Program-made: the position numbers and the translations under genes
NCBI GenBank assembly: GCA_001970855.1
Contig: LSSN01002907.1
Span: 1-11,558, forward strand
Length of the DNA stretch: 11,558 bases
From: Smittium culicis
Taxonomy: Eukaryota; Kickxellomycota; Harpellomycetes; Harpellales; Legeriomycetaceae
Direction of reading: 5' to 3'
Part shown: one piece after another, positions 8,664 through 11,558 of the stretch
Layout: the number at the start of each line of letters is the position of its first letter
How positions within the stretch are numbered: the stretch's first letter is position 1
Notes under the pieces: generated by a model
Databases searched by the model: none
Seen by the model: the letters and a program-made list of their open reading frames with translations, nothing else
Told to the model about the DNA's origin: nothing

Positions 8664-8905
8664 GAATTATTAATCGAGCTCTTTAGGGCGAAGATTAATT
8701 AATATTATATGAATTGGTGGTCATATTAAGTGTTATCATCTTTATTGAATAATACAACCGAACTTACAAATAAATAAATAAATTTTACTTAGCCCATAAG
8801 TACTAATTTTAAATAAAATAAAAATTTTTTTTTTATAAATACTTGGAAGTACAGTAATTTATAACCTTATCATCTTTTGCAAAGGTAAATGGGATGGTGG
8901 GTGTG
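8664..8905 (-). repeat. Right terminal repeat of the DIRS element
   Basis: The outermost 68 bp (8664-8731) is an inverted copy, 65 of 68 matching, of 8906-8973. Read inward, the first 40 bp appear to be a right-end extension. From ATTATAT at 8704 onward, including the 19-mer ATTGGTGGTCATATTAAGT at 8713-8731, the sequence matches what the internal complementary region predicts for the missing left end. The remaining 174 bp to the complementary region hold a TTATCATCTTT direct repeat (8733-8743, 8867-8877) and a minus-strand AATAAA at 8741-8746 that could serve as the element's polyadenylation signal. Confidence 0.7.
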
Positions 8906-9002
8906 ACTTAATATGACCACCAATTAATATAATATTAATTAATATTCGCCCTAAAGGGCTCGATTAATAATTCATTATATTTCATTGGTGGTCATATTAA
9001 GT
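8906..9002 (-). repeat. Internal complementary region (ICR) of the DIRS element
   Basis: This 97-bp segment has perfect 19-bp inverted arms (8906-8924 and 8984-9002, the ATTGGTGGTCATATTAAGT motif), with a central GCCCTAAAGGGC mini-palindrome at about 8950-8961. Its 8906-8973 part is complementary to the element's right end. The 8974-9002 part should be complementary to the left end, now lost. In DIRS-1 the ICR is thought to template joining of the two ends during circular-intermediate formation. Its outer edge overlaps the first base of the recombinase stop codon. Confidence 0.7.
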
Positions 9003-10009
9003 TACTCCAGAGGTATCACCGCTACAGTCATATTTGTCTGGGTGCTACGGTTTAAGCGACAATATGTGTCAAACATGTCGTAATTCGACCAAAACGCATG
9101 AGAGAATATATTATCTGCGGAAACACCTGATGCATCTGCTAAAGTGGCTCCAATGGCCCGTGATTTCGGGATAGGGGTGTTTTGTGGACGAATTATAAGC
9201 CTTGATAGATTATAGATATGACTGGTAATGCTATCGACTGATAACGGGCGGTTGTGATTTTTAAAATGTCTAAATAGTATATTGACAGTAATTGCGCTGT
9301 TGTTGGCGAGCGGAACTGGGTACAGTTCATGTGCCACCTTATTCTTATATACTTCATGAGCTAACACAGGACATAATATTGGATCTGAATGTTTGTTAAT
9401 TTCACACGGGCGTTCGATTGGTTTCCCATTTCGCTTTTCCTTGGGTGCTATAATAACTAGTTTTAATATCACATTATTAATGGTAGTTCTAGCTTCATCA
9501 ATGCGATGAATATCGCTGGCCCGAAGAAATATACACAGCGCTAAGAGCCAGCATGCCTTTGAAGTAAGTTGAGGAATTTTGAGTTCTTCGGTTCTTCCCC
9601 ACTCTCTAAATTGTGTTATTACTGGGGAAATGCCGATTGATGGCCTGACAAAAGATTTTATCTCAGTGTCATTGATAGCATTAATAAATTCTTTAAGGCA
9701 TGGCGAATTATCTATGGTCTGAGAATCAGATACTAAACTCATTATTTCTGATTCGTATGTCCTAATTGTATTTACACTGATCTTATAAGTTGCAAATCTC
9801 TCTGCTAAATAATTGACAATGTGGTTCGCTTGAATTGATGATCCATTGTTTTTGCTGATATGCCATTCTAGAAATTTACGTTTTTTAGAATGGTATCTGG
9901 ATCGACGTTTTGCTGATAGTTGGTTTGAAAGCGTAATGTCAATGATACTATCCGAAAGACCTTGTGTTTTGAGGATATTCCGCTGATTCTTCAGGCCATT
10001 AAGCACCAC
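9002..10009 (-). CDS. DIRS-type tyrosine recombinase (open frame, non-ATG start)
   Basis: The frame has no stop for 335 codons and ends in TAA at 9002-9004. Residues 1-120 form a basic, helical SAM-like N-terminal region (AKRRSRYHSKKRKFLEWH at 33-50). The catalytic domain follows: Arg163 in LLALCIFLRASDIHRID (box I), a beta-turn Lys candidate in PKEKRNG (189-195), box II PKSRAIGATLADASGVSADN (281-300) with Arg284, then HAFWS with Trp307, and the nucleophile region MFDTYCRL with Tyr316. Box II has Pro where His of HxxR would be expected. The codon at 10007-10009 is GTG, and the frame opens at 10042 without an ATG, overlapping the RT/RNase H frame. Expression would therefore need frameshifting, or a frameshift mutation has separated it from a once-continuous polyprotein. 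In DIRS elements this enzyme integrates a circular DNA copy without making target duplications. Confidence 0.75.
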   Translation of the reverse strand: MVLNGLKNQRNILKTQGLSDSIIDITLSNQLSAKRRSRYHSKKRKFLEWHISKNNGSSIQANHIVNYLAERFATYKISVNTIRTYESEIMSLVSDSQTIDNSPCLKEFINAINDTEIKSFVRPSIGISPVITQFREWGRTEELKIPQLTSKACWLLALCIFLRASDIHRIDEARTTINNVILKLVIIAPKEKRNGKPIERPCEINKHSDPILCPVLAHEVYKNKVAHELYPVPLANNSAITVNILFRHFKNHNRPLSVDSITSHIYNLSRLIIRPQNTPIPKSRAIGATLADASGVSADNIFSHAFWSNYDMFDTYCRLNRSTQTNMTVAVIPLE

Positions 10010-11292
10010 ATCTTGTTGTTGGAGAGTGGATATTTTCCGCTTTTAGGTTCTGGTATCACCTTTGTTGCTTGTAACAGCAGTGGCTGTTCTATTGATAATT
10101 TCAAGAGATCTGGGTTCCATATAGAGGTTTTCAATAGAGGTGTAACCAATGTGATAGTTAGCCGTTCCAGTCTCACTTTCCGAATTACTTGGGAGATCAG
10201 ATTCCAAGGACGGCAGCAGTAAGGGCTGTTCCATTCTGCCCAGCTGTAAACAAGAGAGTTCTGTCCAATAGCTTTACTGTCTGGGAACCAGCTGTAATAT
10301 TTCACTATTTTCTTGTTCGCCCTCGATGCGAATAGATGCACATCGTGTATCCCATACAGGTTCGTGATCTGTTCGAACGCTTGTTCTGATAGCGACCACT
10401 CCGTCTGTGCCGTGGGTCTGCTGGGTGCATCTGCTGGATTCATTGTAGTTGGTACATATGTAACTTGAGGACGGATATTCGTTTCCAAGAAGTGGTTCCA
10501 TATCCGTTCTGAAATCCTCAGCAATTCGGGAGAATTCGTTGCCCCAAATTTTCTGACGTAGGCCAACGTCGTAGTATTGTGTGAGTATATTAGAACTGAA
10601 TGACCAACAACATTTTGGAGCTAGAGTGCGTACAATACAGTTAACAATTATTTTGCGTTGATGTGCATCGACGTCTGAGAAGGAATCATTAATTCTGAAT
10701 AGCGCTTGGAACCCACAACTAGCCCCCATGCTATGTCGCTGGCATCTGTAAAGATATCTAACTCCGGATTATCCGGAAGGAAGGATAGTCCGTTCCATGA
10801 TTCCAGCTGGTGCTTCCAGAATAGCATATTCTGGATAGCTGGTTCTGTCAGGGTGACGGTCGAAGACCAAGATTTCGTTGTGGACAGGATATTGTTTTTC
10901 AACTCTATTAGTCTTCTCAGCATTAATCGATCAGGAATAAGGGCTACAGATATTGCCTGTGCTTTCCCAATGAAGCTCGCAAGGCATTTCAATGTCGTCA
11001 TTCCTGATGCTAATATCTTTGTGGCTTCCCATCTGAGGTCCCTGACCTTGGAAGAAGGAACCTTCAGCGTCATCTCGCGTGAGTTGATAATCATTTCAAG
11101 ATGGGCTATCGACTGTTATGGGGTTGTTATCGACTTCTCCATCTTGATTTTGTATCCCAGCTCTTTAATTTTGTGATATACTAGGCTCATATTCGCTAAG
11201 AATTTCTCCTTCAAATCCCCAAGTATTAATATATCGTCAAATAAGCTGAAATTCTCATAAATTGTGCTCTCGCCCATGATAATTGTCATGAA
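9991..11292 (-). pseudogene. Reverse transcriptase (C-terminal part)-RNase H-connection region of the DIRS element, nonsense-broken
   Basis: One frame runs through the whole interval. It contains the DD box as FDDILILG (FDD at 11233-11241), the thumb with KELGYKIKMEKS, the INSREMTLKVPSSKVRDL motif, RNase H starting at FTDAS (first catalytic Asp at 10744-10746), NPADAPSR, and the DIRS/Ngaro-typical DVHLFASRANKK...YYSWFPDSKA...W block. It is interrupted in frame by TAA at 11116-11118, TAA at 10648-10650 and TAG at 10621-10623, and closes at TGA 9991-9993. The second stop falls right after HINAK, where the RNase H catalytic Glu is expected, and YSHN at about 10576-10587 shows His in place of the expected Asp of YSDN. 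The RT fingers and most of the palm are absent because the element is truncated near 11292. It is a clear relic. Confidence 0.8.
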
Positions 11293-11294
11293 TG

Positions 11295-11322
11295 GAACTT
11301 TCTAGAACTTTCTAGAATGTTC
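11295..11322. promoter_or_regulatory. Heat-shock element: six contiguous alternating nGAAn units
   Basis: GAA and TTC triplets alternate at exact 5-bp spacing: GAA 11295, TTC 11300, GAA 11305, TTC 11310, GAA 11315, TTC 11320. This is a perfect six-unit match to the heat-shock factor (Hsf1) site, for which three units normally suffice. It lies about 235-260 bp upstream of the ATG at the right window edge, so the likely target is a rightward stress-inducible gene outside the window. Confidence 0.75.
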
Positions 11323-11352
11323 CGTAATTTCTAGATATCATCAGCAGCAATG

Positions 11353-11390
11353 TTCTAGAATGTTATGAAACGTTATAGAATATTTCCGAA
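11353..11390. promoter_or_regulatory. Second, imperfect heat-shock element cluster
   Basis: Triplets in 5-bp phase from 11353 read TTC, GAA, TTa, aAA, TTa, GAA, TTt, GAA: four perfect and four one-base-off units. It strengthens the reading of the region as a heat-shock promoter. Phasing to the first cluster is not maintained (33 bp offset). Confidence 0.55.
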
Positions 11391-11555
11391 ATTTATTATC
11401 GATACTAATTTTTCTTACGTAATAATTTCACGTGTTCATATTTTTAACATCGATAACGATTTATTTTGATTTCTAATCAAGTTTGATTAGTAATAAAACA
11501 GTTATTTTTCTATAGCTTTCTTTTTAGTTTAATCTGTAGTTTTTCTTTGAAGTTT
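11391..11555 (+). promoter_or_regulatory. Putative proximal promoter/5' leader with palindromic sites
   Basis: It contains TTACGTAA (11415-11422, bZIP/Yap-type palindrome), CACGTG (11429-11434, bHLH E-box) and CTAATCAAGTTTGATTAG (11473-11490, perfect 8+8 inverted repeat), followed by a T-rich tract leading to the ATG. No clean TATA box is seen. The arrangement supports a regulatory region, but no transcript start can be placed. Confidence 0.4.
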
Positions 11556-11558
11556 ATG
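11556..11558 (+). other. Possible start codon of a stress-inducible gene beyond the window
   Basis: The last three bases are ATG, downstream of the heat-shock elements and a T-rich leader. Nothing of the coding sequence is visible, and the -3 base is T, so this is only a pointer. Confidence 0.25.

Larger units (their letters stand above)
8664..11292 (-). mobile_element. DIRS-type tyrosine-recombinase retrotransposon, 5'-truncated and decayed
   Basis: In element order (minus strand) the copy contains the RT palm end and thumb, RNase H, the DIRS/Ngaro connection region, a tyrosine recombinase, an internal complementary region and the right terminal repeat. The coding part is visibly less AT-rich than its surroundings. 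The left end (left inverted terminal repeat, GAG, RT fingers and most of the palm) is missing; similarity stops a few codons before the DD box, at a heat-shock-element array. The right terminus is defined by inverted repeats (8664-8731 against 8906-8973). The inverted rather than split-direct layout favours DIRS-like over Ngaro/PAT. There is no room for a methyltransferase domain between RNase H and the recombinase. Premature stops show it is non-autonomous. Confidence 0.85.

Noticed and set aside
8664..9002. CRISPR-like or tRNA-like reading of the repeated 19-mers and hairpin
   Set aside because: There are only three copies in mixed orientation and no regular spacers. The layout matches a DIRS ICR/ITR far better, and no tRNA A or B box is present.
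9962..10222. 86-codon plus-strand open frame
   Set aside because: It is antisense to the connection region of the retroelement and has no supporting motifs.
10274..10729. 151-codon minus-strand open frame inside the RNase H region
   Set aside because: It lies in a different frame from the recognisable RT/RNase H motifs. Its peptide shows no family features, and the true frame carries HINAK, LAYVRKFG and NPADAPSR.
10706..11176. 156-codon plus-strand open frame opposite the RT
   Set aside because: It is antisense to conserved RT/RNase H motifs, and its composition looks like a reverse-strand shadow.
8664..11292. Ngaro/PAT assignment for the tyrosine-recombinase element
   Set aside because: Those groups use split direct repeats. 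Here the terminus shows inverted repeats and an internal complementary region, as in DIRS-like elements.

Overview
The window looks like nuclear DNA of a very AT-rich fungus. The evidence is an intact fungal-type secreted dipeptidyl peptidase 5 gene, long AT-rich intergenic DNA, and a DIRS-order (tyrosine-recombinase) retrotransposon of a kind common in early-diverging fungi. A gut-dwelling zoopagomycete such as a Harpellales species would fit. That lineage is an inference from style and composition, not something the sequence proves.

Layout, left to right. (1) 1-276, minus strand: the N-terminus of an unrecognised basic, low-complexity protein, open to the window edge. (2) 277-893: a promoter-like, T-tract-rich spacer. 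(3) 894-3020, minus strand: an intact 708-residue secreted S9C serine peptidase (DPP5-like) with signal peptide, beta-propeller and a complete Ser-Asp-His triad. (4) 3021-8663: about 5.6 kb of AT-rich DNA without a convincing gene. From about 4.2 kb it is a graveyard of decayed repeats. Several start at TTAA followed by CCCTTTC-like ends, some units abut and share a TTAA, and a common internal core recurs in both orientations. This is the pattern expected of non-autonomous piggyBac-like (TTAA-targeting) elements. A short peptide resembling a Ty3-type integrase core lies inside this zone. (5) 8664 to about 11292, minus strand: a 5'-truncated DIRS-type retrotransposon. It keeps the end of the reverse transcriptase, the RNase H and connection regions, a long tyrosine recombinase frame, and a nearly complete right terminus with an internal complementary region. 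(6) 11293-11558: a regulatory-looking segment that opens with six perfectly phased heat-shock half-sites and runs to an ATG at the last three bases.

How it fits together. The only clearly functional gene is the DPP5-like peptidase, a secreted nutrient-scavenging enzyme. The DIRS copy is dead as an autonomous element: it lacks its left end, carries three in-frame stops in the RT/RNase H region, and has lost RNase H catalytic positions. Its right end is preserved well enough to read the DIRS-1-type terminus logic directly. The remnant ends exactly where a heat-shock-element array begins, so the right edge of the window is probably the promoter of a stress-inducible gene lying just outside, with transposon debris fused to its upstream side.
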